A DNA stretch of 64,000 nucleotides, from contig NZ_CP049158.1 of assembly GCF_011493005.1 (NCBI RefSeq), positions 1,488,001-1,552,000 on the forward strand, in the 5' to 3' direction. This document shows, one piece after another, positions 17,901 through 25,132 of this stretch. The notes under the pieces are model-generated. The model saw nothing but the letters and a program-made list of their open reading frames with translations, was not told the DNA's origin and made no database searches. A program made the position numbers and the translations under genes. Within the stretch, counting starts at the first letter, position 1. Every line of letters starts with the position of its first letter. This DNA comes from Caballeronia sp. SBC1. GTDB taxonomy: Bacteria; Pseudomonadota; Gammaproteobacteria; Burkholderiales; Burkholderiaceae.

Positions 17901-19198
17901 TCGAGGAAGGCATCCTGTGCAATGACCAGCTCCGCGGCCTGCAAGCCCGCAATCACGGTCTGCCGGTTCGCCACGCTTGCAACAGGATTAGTGCAGATGA
18001 TCCAGCACGCCTTGATCTCACCCGTCGCCATCCGCGAGAACATATCCACGGTGCCTTGCCCGAGCGAAGTCTTCAGCGTGCCCTTCGGAACTTCCCACAA
18101 GTCTTCCATGAAAGCCCGATCCTCTTCCACGAGCACCGAACGCTGGCCCGGAAGCCCGGCTCCCATGTAACCCATCTCGCGTCCGCCCATGGCATTGGGC
18201 TGCCCTGTGAGCGAGAACGGCCCGCTGCCTGGCCGGCATATCTTTCCCGTGGCAAGATGCAGGTTGCAGATGGCGTTCGTGTTCCAGGTGCCGTGCGTGC
18301 TCTGGTTGAGGCCCATGGTCCAGCAGCTCATCCACTCGGGCGCCTCGCCTATCCATTGCGCCGCGCGACGAATATCCGCTTCGGGGATGCCGGTAATCTC
18401 AGCCACCTTATCCGGCGTATAGCCTTCCAGAAAGGCGGGCATCGCGTCCCAACCCTCTGTCGATTCGGCGATGAAATCAGCATCGATATGACCGTTCTGA
18501 TGCAGCAGATACAGCAAGCCGTTCAGCAACGCGAGATCAGTGCCCGGCTTGATCTGCATGAAGAGGCTGGCCTTGTCGGCGGTCGCATTGCGCCGCGGGT
18601 CCACCACGATCAGCTTCGCACCGGCCTTCACGCGATCCATCATGCGCAGGAACAGGATCGGATGACAGTCGGCCATGTTCGCGCCGATCACAAAAAACAG
18701 GTTGGCTCGGTCAATGTCCTCATACGAACCCGGCGGCCCATCAGCGCCCAGCGAAAGTTTGTAGCCGCTGCCGGCGCTCGCCATGCAGAGCCGCGAATTG
18801 GACTCTATGTTGTTGGTGCCCACAAACCCCTTCGCGAGCTTGTTGACAAGGTACTGCGCCTCGATCGACATCTGCCCCGACACATAAAACGAAAGCGCGT
18901 CCGGGCCGTGCTCGTCGAGCAGCCCGCGCAAGCGCTGAGCCGTGTCGGAAATTGCTTGCGTCATGGGTAACGGGATCGGGTCCTGATCCCGTTCGTGGCG
19001 AATGAAGGCGCATTCCAGACGGCCCGATTTTCGCAAGACCACATGGGCCGACGAGCCCTTGGTGCAGAGGCGTCCAAAGTTGGCCGGGTGCTCCTTGTCG
19101 CCGGAGACCTTGACCACCTGTCCACTCTCGACTTGCAGGACCATGCCGCAGCCAACGCCGCAGTATGGGCACACGGCTTTTACGCTGCCGGAAATCAT
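14993..19198 (-). CDS. nasA: Assimilatory nitrate reductase fused to a CysJ-like flavoprotein reductase
   Basis: A 1401-residue cytoplasmic fusion that should reduce nitrate to nitrite with electrons taken directly from NAD(P)H. Residues 1-60 hold the [4Fe-4S] site (Cys10, 13, 17, 45); the molybdopterin guanine dinucleotide domain follows with the Mo ligand Cys near 137 in SRLCMASAGSG, up to about 770. After a linker come a CysJ-like segment (LSQTERTYVDGFMSGL), a flavodoxin FMN domain near 850-990 (WASQTGNIESLTERYA), the FAD motif RLYSIASSPR near 1186 and the nucleotide motif GPGTGVAPFRG near 1258. ATG 19198 lies 28 bp after nirD; its ribosome site is weak, suggesting coupling. It is last in the narK-nirB-nirD-nasA operon. 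Fusions of this type are annotated in other Burkholderiaceae. Confidence 0.95.
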   Translation of the reverse strand: MISGSVKAVCPYCGVGCGMVLQVESGQVVKVSGDKEHPANFGRLCTKGSSAHVVLRKSGRLECAFIRHERDQDPIPLPMTQAISDTAQRLRGLLDEHGPDALSFYVSGQMSIEAQYLVNKLAKGFVGTNNIESNSRLCMASAGSGYKLSLGADGPPGSYEDIDRANLFFVIGANMADCHPILFLRMMDRVKAGAKLIVVDPRRNATADKASLFMQIKPGTDLALLNGLLYLLHQNGHIDADFIAESTEGWDAMPAFLEGYTPDKVAEITGIPEADIRRAAQWIGEAPEWMSCWTMGLNQSTHGTWNTNAICNLHLATGKICRPGSGPFSLTGQPNAMGGREMGYMGAGLPGQRSVLVEEDRAFMEDLWEVPKGTLKTSLGQGTVDMFSRMATGEIKACWIICTNPVASVANRQTVIAGLQAAELVIAQDAFLDTETNRYADILLPGALWAEAEGVMINSERNMTLTQKAIEPPGAALPDWQIIARVACEMGFADAFSYASAEEVFAEITRTSNLKTGYDLRGASHERLRETPLQWPCAPDVAADRNPVRYINDGVSQTLRQMSDGSRPRVAFPTSTGKAVFFARPHVAPAEMPDSERPIVLNTGRLQHQWHTMTKTGKVPMLNKLNPAPFVEIHPEDAAALDIKAKDAVEIRSRRGRAVLPAVITDRVRAGNCFAPMHWNDVFGEELCINAVTNDAIDPISQQPEFKFCAVALSRVAPKADTANPETRNDAARSEHVDSVVADHARPNQELDMSRIDALATLLGIPKTPAPELSQTERTYVDGFMSGLRSTEGGATGGVPTLPLGAPMAPATRLWLDGVLAGLFSRAETGAPTLASSVAAIHAESSVRIARTRPKVVLLWASQTGNIESLTERYATQLMESGFEIRTTCMADYAVSDLQKAQYVLLMTSTFGDGDAPDNGESFWTAVSADTAPRLDGVRYAVLAFGDRNYDAFCGHGRKLDTRFLERGAIRLLERVDCDAEYQPAADAWLERIVARIKEEDAALYAVPADGMIPAVLPGTAPSKTHPAASRLVKNLRLNKHGAAKDTRYFSLDTADSGLDYEVGDALGVWPRNCPELVDELIDLSGLSANAAVNVPGAGEMRLADALGKHYEIARPNHDALAFIAARTRNGAEGANGASGTLSRLLHEDNKADLKKWLWGQQLADVLHEFPVELSATELVGMLKRMQPRLYSIASSPRAHPDEIHLTVSAVRYNNGRRQRKGVSSTFLADRAGNATVPVFVQKSAHFRLPHSGDAPMIMVGPGTGVAPFRGFLHERLARGDTGRNWLFFGEQHAATDYYYGDELDEMRRKGLLNRLDLAFSRDQADKIYVQDRMREHGAELWSWLEAGAHFYVCGDAARMAKDVDVALKSVVAQHAGMSDDKAREYVSGMVRDKRYVRDVY

Positions 19199-19226
19199 GC
19201 GAGGATCGCAAATGCGCTTACGGTGC

Positions 19227-19574
19227 TCATACTGCGACCCACACGTGGCCATCCTCCACGCGCGCGGCAAAGGCGTTGACCGAGTTCGCCGGTATCTCAA
19301 GGCACTCGCCCGTGCGAAGGTCATAGTGATGCTTGAAGATCGGCGATGCCACCACAATGCGCTCGCCCAGATTGCCGATCAGTCCGCGCGACAATACCGA
19401 TGCATGCGAGCCCGGGTCGAAGTTATCGATTGCGAACACGCTCGGGGTTCCATCGGAGAGATGGAACACGGCGACCTGCTCGCCTTTGATGAGCGCACAG
19501 ACGCCAGTGTTCGGCACGATGTCGTCGAGCGGGCACACAGGCACCCATGAGCTTGGGATTCGATCGTTGTTCAT
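19227..19574 (-). CDS. nirD: Nitrite reductase small subunit
   Basis: A 115-residue Rieske-like partner of NirB. It shows the NirD pattern WVPVCPLDDIVPNTGVCALIKGEQVAVF with a FDPGSHASVLSRGLIG core and SPIFKHHYDLRTGECLE, and it lacks the Cys pairs of true Rieske centres, as NirD does. ATG 19574 gives the usual length. It lies 43 bp after nirB and 28 bp before nasA on the same strand. It is needed with NirB for NADH-dependent nitrite reduction to ammonium. Confidence 0.94.
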   Translation of the reverse strand: MNNDRIPSSWVPVCPLDDIVPNTGVCALIKGEQVAVFHLSDGTPSVFAIDNFDPGSHASVLSRGLIGNLGERIVVASPIFKHHYDLRTGECLEIPANSVNAFAARVEDGHVWVAV

Positions 19575-19617
19575 GATGATGTCCTTAGTGTGGGTGATGT
19601 GCGCTTTGATGTGCACT

Positions 19618-22158
19618 TCAGGCTGTCTCGACAACCACGGGAATGTCGATTCGTTTCAGTTGCCGTTCAGTCCGCGTCGCCGGGCGAATCTGGCCACGCT
19701 CTTCGACAAAACTCACGTTCGCATCGGCTGCATCGCTGTTGACGAAATGGCGGAAGCGCTTGCGCGTGTCCGGATCGTTGACGGCTTTTTTCCACTCGCA
19801 TTCGTAGGTGTCGACCACGTGCTGCATCTCCGTTTCGAGTTCCGCGGCAAGCTGGAGCTTGTCGTGGACCACGACGTCGATCAGGTACTCGAGCCCGCCT
19901 TCCAGGTTGTCGCGCCACACGCTGGTGCGCTGCAAGCGGTCCGCGGTACGGATGTAGAACATCAGGAAGCGGTCGATGTACTGGATCAGCGTTGCACGGT
20001 CGAGATCGGATGCGAGCAACTCGGCGTGGCGCGGTTTCATGCCACCGTTGCCGCATGCATAGAGGTTCCAGCCCTTCTCTGTGGCAATCACGCCAATGTC
20101 CTTGCCTTGTGCCTCGGCGCATTCGCGCGTGCAACCGGAGACGCCGAACTTGATCTTGTGCGGCGTGCGCAAACCCTTATAGCGGTTCTCTATGTCGATC
20201 GCGAGACCGACCGAATCGCCCACGCCATAGCGGCACCATGTCGAACCCACGCATGACTTCACGGTGCGTACCGACTTGCCGTACGCGTGACCTGATTCAA
20301 AGCCGGCCGCGATCAGTTCTTCCCAGATCAGCGGCAATTGCTCAACCCGCGCGCCGAACAAGTCGACACGCGCTCCGCCCGTGACCTTGGTGTACAGGCC
20401 ATACTTCTTTGCGACCTGGCCAACGGCGATCAGACCATCGGGCGTGACCTCGCCACCCGGCATCCGGGGGACAACGGAATAGGTGCCGTCGCGCTGGATG
20501 TTGGCGAGGAAGTAGTCGTTTGAATCCTGCAGGCTTGCATGTTCTTTCTTCAGCACGAACTCGTTCCAGCACGATGCAAGAATCGCGGCGGCGGCCGGCT
20601 TGCAGATATCGCAGCCAAGACCGTGGCCATGCTTAGCGAGCAACGCGCTAAACGTCTCGATGCGCTCCACGCGCACCATGTGATAGAGCTCCTGACGCGA
20701 ATACGGGAAGTGCTCGCATAGATGGTTGTTGACCGCGAGCCCCTGCTTTTTCATCTCGGCCTTCATCACTTGCGTGACCAGCGCCACGCAACCGCCGCAC
20801 GAACTGCCGGCCTTGGTCGCGGACTTCAATGCGCCGATGCTGGTTGCGCCCGCGCAGACCGCTTCGCATATCTGGCCTTTCGACACGTTGTTGCACGAAC
20901 AGATCTGCGCAGCTTCGGGCAGCGCCTCGACGCCAAGGCCGGGCTTTTGCTTGCCGTCGGATGAAGGGAGAATCAGGAATTCCGGTGCCTCCGGCAACTC
21001 GATGCGGTTCAGCATCATCTGCAAGAGCGTGCCGTATTCGGCCGCATCGCCGACCATCACGCCACCGAGCAAATACTTGCCGCACTCGGACACCACCAGT
21101 TTCTTGTAGACCTGCTTGCGTTCGTCGCTGAACTGATACGCGCGGCTGCCCGGCGTCGTGCCGTGCGCATCGCCAATGCTCGCCACGTCCACGCCCATCA
21201 GCTTCAACTTGGTGCTCATGTCGGCGCCGGTGAAACCAGCCAGCTCGCCAGCCAACTGTTTGGCAACAATACGGGCCATGTCGTAGCCCGGCGCGACCAG
21301 CCCGAAGACCTGTCCGTTCCAGAGTGCGCATTCGCCGATCGCGAAGATGTTGGCGTCGCTCGTGCGGCAGCCGTCGTCGATCACAATGCCGCCGCGTGCA
21401 CCGACTTCAAGGCCGCTGATCCGCGCGATCTCATCACGCGGGCGGATGCCGGCGGAGAACACGATCATGTCGGTGTCGAGATGGGTCGCGTCGGCGAACT
21501 CCATGCGGTGCGTGCCGTTCTCGCCATCGACTATGGCAACCGTGTTCTTCTGCGTATGAACCGTCACACCCAGCTCTTCGATCTTGCTGCGCAACACACG
21601 CGCACCGCTATCGTCGACCTGCACGGCCATCAGGCGCGGCGCGAACTCGACCACATGCGTCTGCAAGCCCATGTCGCGCAGCGCCTTGGCGCATTCAAGC
21701 CCCAGCAGTCCACCGCCCACGACCGTGCCCGTCTTCGAGCGCGCGCCACATTCCTTCATTGCCTCCAGGTCTTCAATGGTGCGGTACACGAAACAGTCAC
21801 GACGCTCATTGCCCGCAACCGGCGGCACGAACGGATAAGAGCCGGTAGCAAGCACCAGTTTGTCGTACGCCACTACCTCGCCGGTCGACACCGTCACCGT
21901 ACGCGCCGCGCGATCGATCGACACCGCCTTCGCATTGAGTTCAAGCCGCACGTTCTCGCGCTCGAAGAATCCTGGTTCGACCAGCGACAGGTCTTGCGCC
22001 GATTTGCCGGCGAAGAATTCCGACAGATGCACGCGGTCATAAGCCGGCCGCGGTTCTTCGCATAGCACGGTGATATCGAGCGCATGCGATGCATTCTCAG
22101 CGAGGCATTCGAGGAGTTTATGGCCAACCATGCCATGGCCGATGACGACAATTTTCAT
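19618..22158 (-). CDS. nirB: NADH-dependent nitrite reductase large subunit
   Basis: An 846-residue cytoplasmic enzyme that reduces nitrite to ammonium with six electrons from NADH. The N-terminal FAD/NAD domain begins VIGHGMVGHKLLE. A BFD-type [2Fe-2S] segment CSCNNVSKGQICEAVC...CGGC lies near 420-455. The sulfite/nitrite reductase domains end with the siroheme-[4Fe-4S] cysteines in CVGSTWCRYG (near 637) and GVSGCTRECAE (near 668). ATG 22158 is chosen; an upstream in-frame start at 22212 would overlap narK. It lies 13 bp behind narK, so translation is probably coupled. Siroheme for this enzyme is supplied by the SUMT encoded divergently at 24215. Confidence 0.96.
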   Translation of the reverse strand: MKIVVIGHGMVGHKLLECLAENASHALDITVLCEEPRPAYDRVHLSEFFAGKSAQDLSLVEPGFFERENVRLELNAKAVSIDRAARTVTVSTGEVVAYDKLVLATGSYPFVPPVAGNERRDCFVYRTIEDLEAMKECGARSKTGTVVGGGLLGLECAKALRDMGLQTHVVEFAPRLMAVQVDDSGARVLRSKIEELGVTVHTQKNTVAIVDGENGTHRMEFADATHLDTDMIVFSAGIRPRDEIARISGLEVGARGGIVIDDGCRTSDANIFAIGECALWNGQVFGLVAPGYDMARIVAKQLAGELAGFTGADMSTKLKLMGVDVASIGDAHGTTPGSRAYQFSDERKQVYKKLVVSECGKYLLGGVMVGDAAEYGTLLQMMLNRIELPEAPEFLILPSSDGKQKPGLGVEALPEAAQICSCNNVSKGQICEAVCAGATSIGALKSATKAGSSCGGCVALVTQVMKAEMKKQGLAVNNHLCEHFPYSRQELYHMVRVERIETFSALLAKHGHGLGCDICKPAAAAILASCWNEFVLKKEHASLQDSNDYFLANIQRDGTYSVVPRMPGGEVTPDGLIAVGQVAKKYGLYTKVTGGARVDLFGARVEQLPLIWEELIAAGFESGHAYGKSVRTVKSCVGSTWCRYGVGDSVGLAIDIENRYKGLRTPHKIKFGVSGCTRECAEAQGKDIGVIATEKGWNLYACGNGGMKPRHAELLASDLDRATLIQYIDRFLMFYIRTADRLQRTSVWRDNLEGGLEYLIDVVVHDKLQLAAELETEMQHVVDTYECEWKKAVNDPDTRKRFRHFVNSDAADANVSFVEERGQIRPATRTERQLKRIDIPVVVETA

Positions 22159-22171
22159 GATCAGGACGCTC

Positions 22172-23500
22172 TCAATTGGCAATGCTGTTGTTGATGCCCA
22201 ATGCATCCGCACGCAGCGCAGCTTCCTGTGCCTTGTGCTCGGAGCTAAAGCGCACTGCGAGTGCGCACAACGCGGACAACGTGACCAGCATCCCGAGCAT
22301 GGCGAGCGTCTGCTGAACGCTGCCGAAGCCCTTCATCAGGAAGCCGGCCGCGACTGCACCCACGTTGCCGCCCGCGCCGATAATTCCCGCCACGCCGCCG
22401 AGCGCCTTGCGGTCGATGAACGGCACGAGCGCATAGGTCGCGCCACACGCCATGTGCGTGAACAGTCCGAAACCCAGCATGGCGACCACGGCGAGCGCCG
22501 CGCTGTCCGCATGCGAGAACCAGAGAAGCCCGAGCCCTTCACCCGCGATCAGCGCGAACAGCAAGGTCGAGCGAATCTCCAGACCACGCCGCGCCGCGGC
22601 CTTGTCCGAAAGCCAGCCGCCGAGCGCGCGGGCAAACAGGGCGAGCAGTCCAAAGCTGCCGGCAGCGGCGCCGGCGGCTTTCAGCGACAGATGGAAGTGA
22701 TCGACGTAGTAGATCGCGGCGATGTTGTGGATGAACACCTCGACGCCAAAGCAAGCTGCATAGGTGACGAACAGCATCCACACGCGGTAGTTCGCACAGG
22801 CCGTGCGAAAGCTCTCCCAGCCGCCCTTCTTGCCACCGTCGATGGTGATGCCTTGCGCGCGCAATTGCGTGAAGTTGCCTTGCGGGCAGTCCTGCGTGAA
22901 ACGCCAGTAGAACCACGCCATCACCGGCATGGCCAGCCCGGGAACCACGAGCGCCAGGCGCCACGCGGACGCATCGGCGGCGCCGAGCGCGAGCATGCCT
23001 GCGAGCAGCAACGGCACCAGCATTTGCGCCGCGCCGGCTCCGGCATTGCCCCAACCCGCGCTGGTCGCGTTAGCCGTGCCGACCACGTTCGGCGCGAACA
23101 TCACCGACGTGTGGTACTGCGTAATAACGAAGCTCGCGCCCACCGCGCCAATGCCCAGGCGGCACAGCAGGAAGCTTTCATAACCGCCCGAGAGCGCCGC
23201 GCCGAACACAGGAAATGCGCCGATGATCAGCAGTCCCGTATAAACCTTTCGCGGACCGTAGCGGTCGCACATCGGGCCAATAATCAGCCTTACCAGGATC
23301 GTCGCGGCAACCGCTGCGATGTTGATATTGGCGACCTGATCGATGGACAGGCCGAACTCGCGTTTGATCAACGGCATCAACGGAGCGCATGCGAACCACG
23401 CGAAGAAGCAGACGAAGAACGCCATCCACGTGAGGTGGAAAGCCCGCATGGGCACGGTGCGCAAGCTGAAGAGATCGATCCGGGTTGCTTTGTCTGCCAT
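22172..23500 (-). CDS. narK: Nitrate/nitrite transporter, NNP family
   Basis: A 442-residue, 12-helix permease of the nitrate/nitrite porter family. FVCFFAWFACAPLMPLIKREFGLS in helix 1 and the nitrate signature GWGNAGAGAAQ in helix 5 are clear; a conserved Arg follows in LVRLIIGPMCDRYGPRK. In an assimilatory operon its role is nitrate uptake, so nasA-type transporter names are also used. ATG 23500 has GGAAAGAC upstream; the 5' leader just before it contains a terminator and ANTAR-type hairpins. Confidence 0.94.
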   Translation of the reverse strand: MADKATRIDLFSLRTVPMRAFHLTWMAFFVCFFAWFACAPLMPLIKREFGLSIDQVANINIAAVAATILVRLIIGPMCDRYGPRKVYTGLLIIGAFPVFGAALSGGYESFLLCRLGIGAVGASFVITQYHTSVMFAPNVVGTANATSAGWGNAGAGAAQMLVPLLLAGMLALGAADASAWRLALVVPGLAMPVMAWFYWRFTQDCPQGNFTQLRAQGITIDGGKKGGWESFRTACANYRVWMLFVTYAACFGVEVFIHNIAAIYYVDHFHLSLKAAGAAAGSFGLLALFARALGGWLSDKAAARRGLEIRSTLLFALIAGEGLGLLWFSHADSAALAVVAMLGFGLFTHMACGATYALVPFIDRKALGGVAGIIGAGGNVGAVAAGFLMKGFGSVQQTLAMLGMLVTLSALCALAVRFSSEHKAQEAALRADALGINNSIAN

Positions 23501-23515
23501 TGTCTTTCCAGAAAA

Positions 23516-23564
23516 CAAAAAGGCGTCCCGCAAACCCAGCCGATGGCTGAGTTCAGGGGACGCC
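23516..23564 (-). terminator. Leader intrinsic terminator ahead of narK-nirBD-nasA
   Basis: On the minus strand GGCGTCCC pairs perfectly with GGGACGCC (plus positions 23557-23564 and 23522-23529). An inner helix CAGCC-ATC-GGCTG sits between them, and a TTTTTGTTTT run follows, ending 16 bases before the narK ATG. A terminator inside the leader of an operon implies attenuation. Its left arm overlaps the second ANTAR-type hairpin, so the two structures exclude each other. Confidence 0.75.
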
Positions 23565-23589
23565 GTTGTCCAAAAAGCCCGTCATGGGC
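23558..23589 (-). promoter_or_regulatory. ANTAR-type (NasT) antitermination hairpins in the narK leader
   Basis: The second hairpin (23558-23571) reads GGAC-AACGGC-GTCC: a hexaloop with A at position 1 and G at position 4, the signature of ANTAR targets. Five bases upstream is a first hairpin, GCCC-ATGAC-GGGC (23577-23589), whose loop has five rather than six bases. The second hairpin shares bases with the terminator arm. NasT binding would hold it closed and allow read-through when nitrate releases NasT from NasS. Confidence 0.68.
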
Positions 23590-23645
23590 CGCTGCTGAAA
23601 TCTTGCAATGAAACTGGACCGCCGTTGATCCATGGGTGCTGTAAA

Positions 23646-23661
23646 TGCAAGCGCCATGCCA
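23646..23661 (-). promoter_or_regulatory. Sigma-54 promoter for narK-nirB-nirD-nasA
   Basis: The minus strand reads TGGCATG-GCGC-TTGCA, one base from the TGGCACG-N4-TTGCA consensus with exact GG/GC spacing. Transcription would start near 23635, giving a leader of about 135 nt that contains the ANTAR hairpins and the terminator. Confidence 0.7.
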
Positions 23662-23748
23662 TGCGCGACGTCTCTATATCTGGCGGGCGTTTGCCGTTGG
23701 CATCACGTTTTTCGGCCGATTACGGGCGATGCTTTTTGATGCAGCGCC

Positions 23749-23763
23749 GCACATGCACGGTGC
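23749..23763. promoter_or_regulatory. NtrC enhancer site 1
   Basis: GCAC-ATGCACG-GTGC matches the NtrC pattern GCAC-N7-GTGC perfectly. It lies about 115-130 bp upstream of the predicted narK start and about 200 bp upstream of the predicted cobA start, both within enhancer range. Confidence 0.65.
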
Positions 23764-23769
23764 GACGCA

Positions 23770-23784
23770 GCACTGTCTGCGTGC
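23770..23784. promoter_or_regulatory. NtrC enhancer site 2
   Basis: GCAC-TGTCTGC-GTGC is a second perfect GCAC-N7-GTGC. Its centre is 21 bp from that of site 1, two helical turns, so both dimers face the same side of the helix as in known tandem NtrC enhancers. Confidence 0.65.
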
Positions 23785-23939
23785 GAGCGGAACTGCACCG
23801 TGCTTGGGCTTCCCAATCTGGTACACAAGATCAAAGAGGGATTCATAAGCGGAGATGCGCATAAGGAGCGTGGCTTCGCGCGGCGGCCGCGTTGGTGTTC
23901 GCATGGTTCGTCGCCAGGCGCGCTATGGCAATACTCGTC

Positions 23940-23955
23940 TGGCCTGGATATTGCC
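23940..23955 (+). promoter_or_regulatory. Sigma-54-like promoter facing cobA-nasT-nasS
   Basis: TGGCCTG-GATA-TTGCC keeps the invariant GG and GC with correct spacing but departs from consensus at the A and C of TGGCAC. Transcription would begin near 23966 and give a leader of about 250 nt with its own ANTAR hairpin and terminator. It is weaker than the opposite promoter. Confidence 0.5.
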
Positions 23956-23988
23956 TATGCTTGACCGTGCGCGGCAACGATGTCGGGC

Positions 23989-24028
23989 GCATTGACAAAT
24001 GCATCAACGATTCAGGACAACGGCGTCC
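23989..24028 (+). promoter_or_regulatory. ANTAR-type (NasT) hairpins in the cobA leader
   Basis: GGAC-AACGGC-GTCC at 24015-24028 is identical to the second hairpin of the narK leader, on the opposite strand. A first hairpin, GCATT-GACA-AATGC (23989-24002), lies 12 bases upstream; its loop is not a classical hexaloop. The second hairpin overlaps the left arm of the terminator that follows. Confidence 0.65.
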
Positions 24029-24061
24029 CTTCGTGCAAGAGCACGAGCGGATGCCGTTTTT
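24019..24061 (+). terminator. Leader intrinsic terminator ahead of cobA
   Basis: AACGGCGTCC pairs with GGATGCCGTT (one G-U pair). An inner TTCGTGC/GCACGAG helix and an AAGA loop complete the stem, and TTTTT follows. It sits about 150 bases before the cobA ATG. Its first ten bases are the loop and 3' arm of the ANTAR hairpin, the hallmark of NasT antitermination. Confidence 0.72.
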
Positions 24062-24118
24062 CGTTGGGGCATCATGTGTTGTCGCATCGTCCGGAAGGTC
24101 ATCTGATCTGCCCGACGC

Positions 24119-24145
24119 GCGGCTCATGCGGCTCATGCGGCTCAT
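24119..24145. repeat. Three tandem copies of GCGGCTCAT
   Basis: Three exact nine-base units lie in the cobA leader, after the terminator and about 70 bases before the ATG. They do not lie in a gene. They may be a slipped-strand product or a spacing element. Confidence 0.7.
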
Positions 24146-24214
24146 TACGATCTTCGATCTTTTAAGCAACGCGGCGGCGGTTGCATTCTTGTTAAGCCGC
24201 CAAAGGACATCACA

Positions 24215-25021
24215 ATGACAACTGGCAAGGTGACCTTGCTTAGCGCCGGTCCTGGCGATCTGGACCTGCTCACGATTAAAGCCGCCAAAGCATTGGCGGG
24301 GGCGGATATCGTGCTGCTGGACGATCTCGCCAATCCCGAGATCGTGTCGCTTGCACCTCGCGCACGCGTGATCCGCGTCGGCAAGCGCGGTGGCTGCAAG
24401 TCGACACCGCAAGCGTTCATCCAGCGACTGATGCAGCGTTATGCCCTCAAGGGACTGCACGTGGTTCGCGTGAAAGGCGGCGACGCCCTGCTGTTTGGAC
24501 GTGCGGGCGAAGAGCTCACAGCGCTGCGGCACGCTCAGATTCCGGTGGAGATCATCAACGGCATTTCGTCGGGATTTGCAGCGGCCGCGAGTCTCGGGAT
24601 ATCGCTGACGCATCGGGAACACTGCCAGGGAGTGACCTTCGTCACGGCGCACAAGCAGGATCATGGCGAACCCAACTGGGCCGCTTTCGCGGCAACCGGC
24701 ACGACGCTCGCGATCTACATGGGCATGACGCGCATCGAAAGCCTCTGCCATGCGTTGCTATCGGCAATGCCGGCATCCACCCCGGCCGCAGTCGTTCAAT
24801 GGGCCGGGACAGCATCCGAGCGACGCTGGCTTGGAAAACTGGAGCACTTGGCTATTGACGCGGTGAAGGAAGGCCTGGGAAGCCCCGCCGTGATCCTCGT
24901 TGGCAATGCGATTAGCGAAGCGGTAGATTGGATGTCTCACAACGGCACTCTTGCCGTGGAAGAGCAAACCGTCTTCAACACGCGGCAAGACATCACCGAG
25001 GCGGTCCAGCATGCAGCCTGA
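24215..25021 (+). CDS. cobA: Uroporphyrinogen-III C-methyltransferase (SUMT)
   Basis: A 268-residue SAM-dependent enzyme that methylates uroporphyrinogen III to precorrin-2, the first step of siroheme synthesis. Family motifs are clear: LLSAGPGDLDLLTIKAAKAL at the start, YALKGLHVVRVKGGDALLFGRAGEE, and INGISSGFAAAASLGISLTHR. It lacks the dehydrogenase/ferrochelatase part of CysG. Siroheme is the cofactor of NirB, encoded divergently. ATG 24215 follows AAAGGACATCACA. It is probably co-transcribed with nasT and nasS, 111 bp further on. Confidence 0.95.
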   Translation: MTTGKVTLLSAGPGDLDLLTIKAAKALAGADIVLLDDLANPEIVSLAPRARVIRVGKRGGCKSTPQAFIQRLMQRYALKGLHVVRVKGGDALLFGRAGEELTALRHAQIPVEIINGISSGFAAAASLGISLTHREHCQGVTFVTAHKQDHGEPNWAAFAATGTTLAIYMGMTRIESLCHALLSAMPASTPAAVVQWAGTASERRWLGKLEHLAIDAVKEGLGSPAVILVGNAISEAVDWMSHNGTLAVEEQTVFNTRQDITEAVQHAA

Positions 25022-25132
25022 CCGCCGAAAACGGTGTCGAACAGCGCAAGCGGTCTTTATCGAGCGCGCTGATCCGCCGCCGGCCAGCGTTGCACCGGCC
25101 TTCCACGCATGAGCTATCCCGGCGCTTAATCC

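Noticed and set aside
17516..18970. A 484-codon open frame antisense to the nitrate reductase gene
   Set aside because: It runs opposite a clearly conserved domain, and its translation is rich in Arg, His and Ala with no motif. It is a by-product of GC-rich codon bias, like similar long frames at 22070-23611 and 37179-38729.
23577..23589. Calling the GCCC-ATGAC-GGGC stem a classical ANTAR first hairpin
   Set aside because: Its loop has five bases and lacks G at position 4. I keep it as a possible variant only; the second hairpin carries the argument.
23892..24218. A 108-codon open frame between the sigma-54-like promoter and cobA
   Set aside because: It overlaps the leader hairpins, terminator and tandem repeat. 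Its translation has no protein-like pattern, and it has no separate ribosome site of note. The leader explanation fits better.
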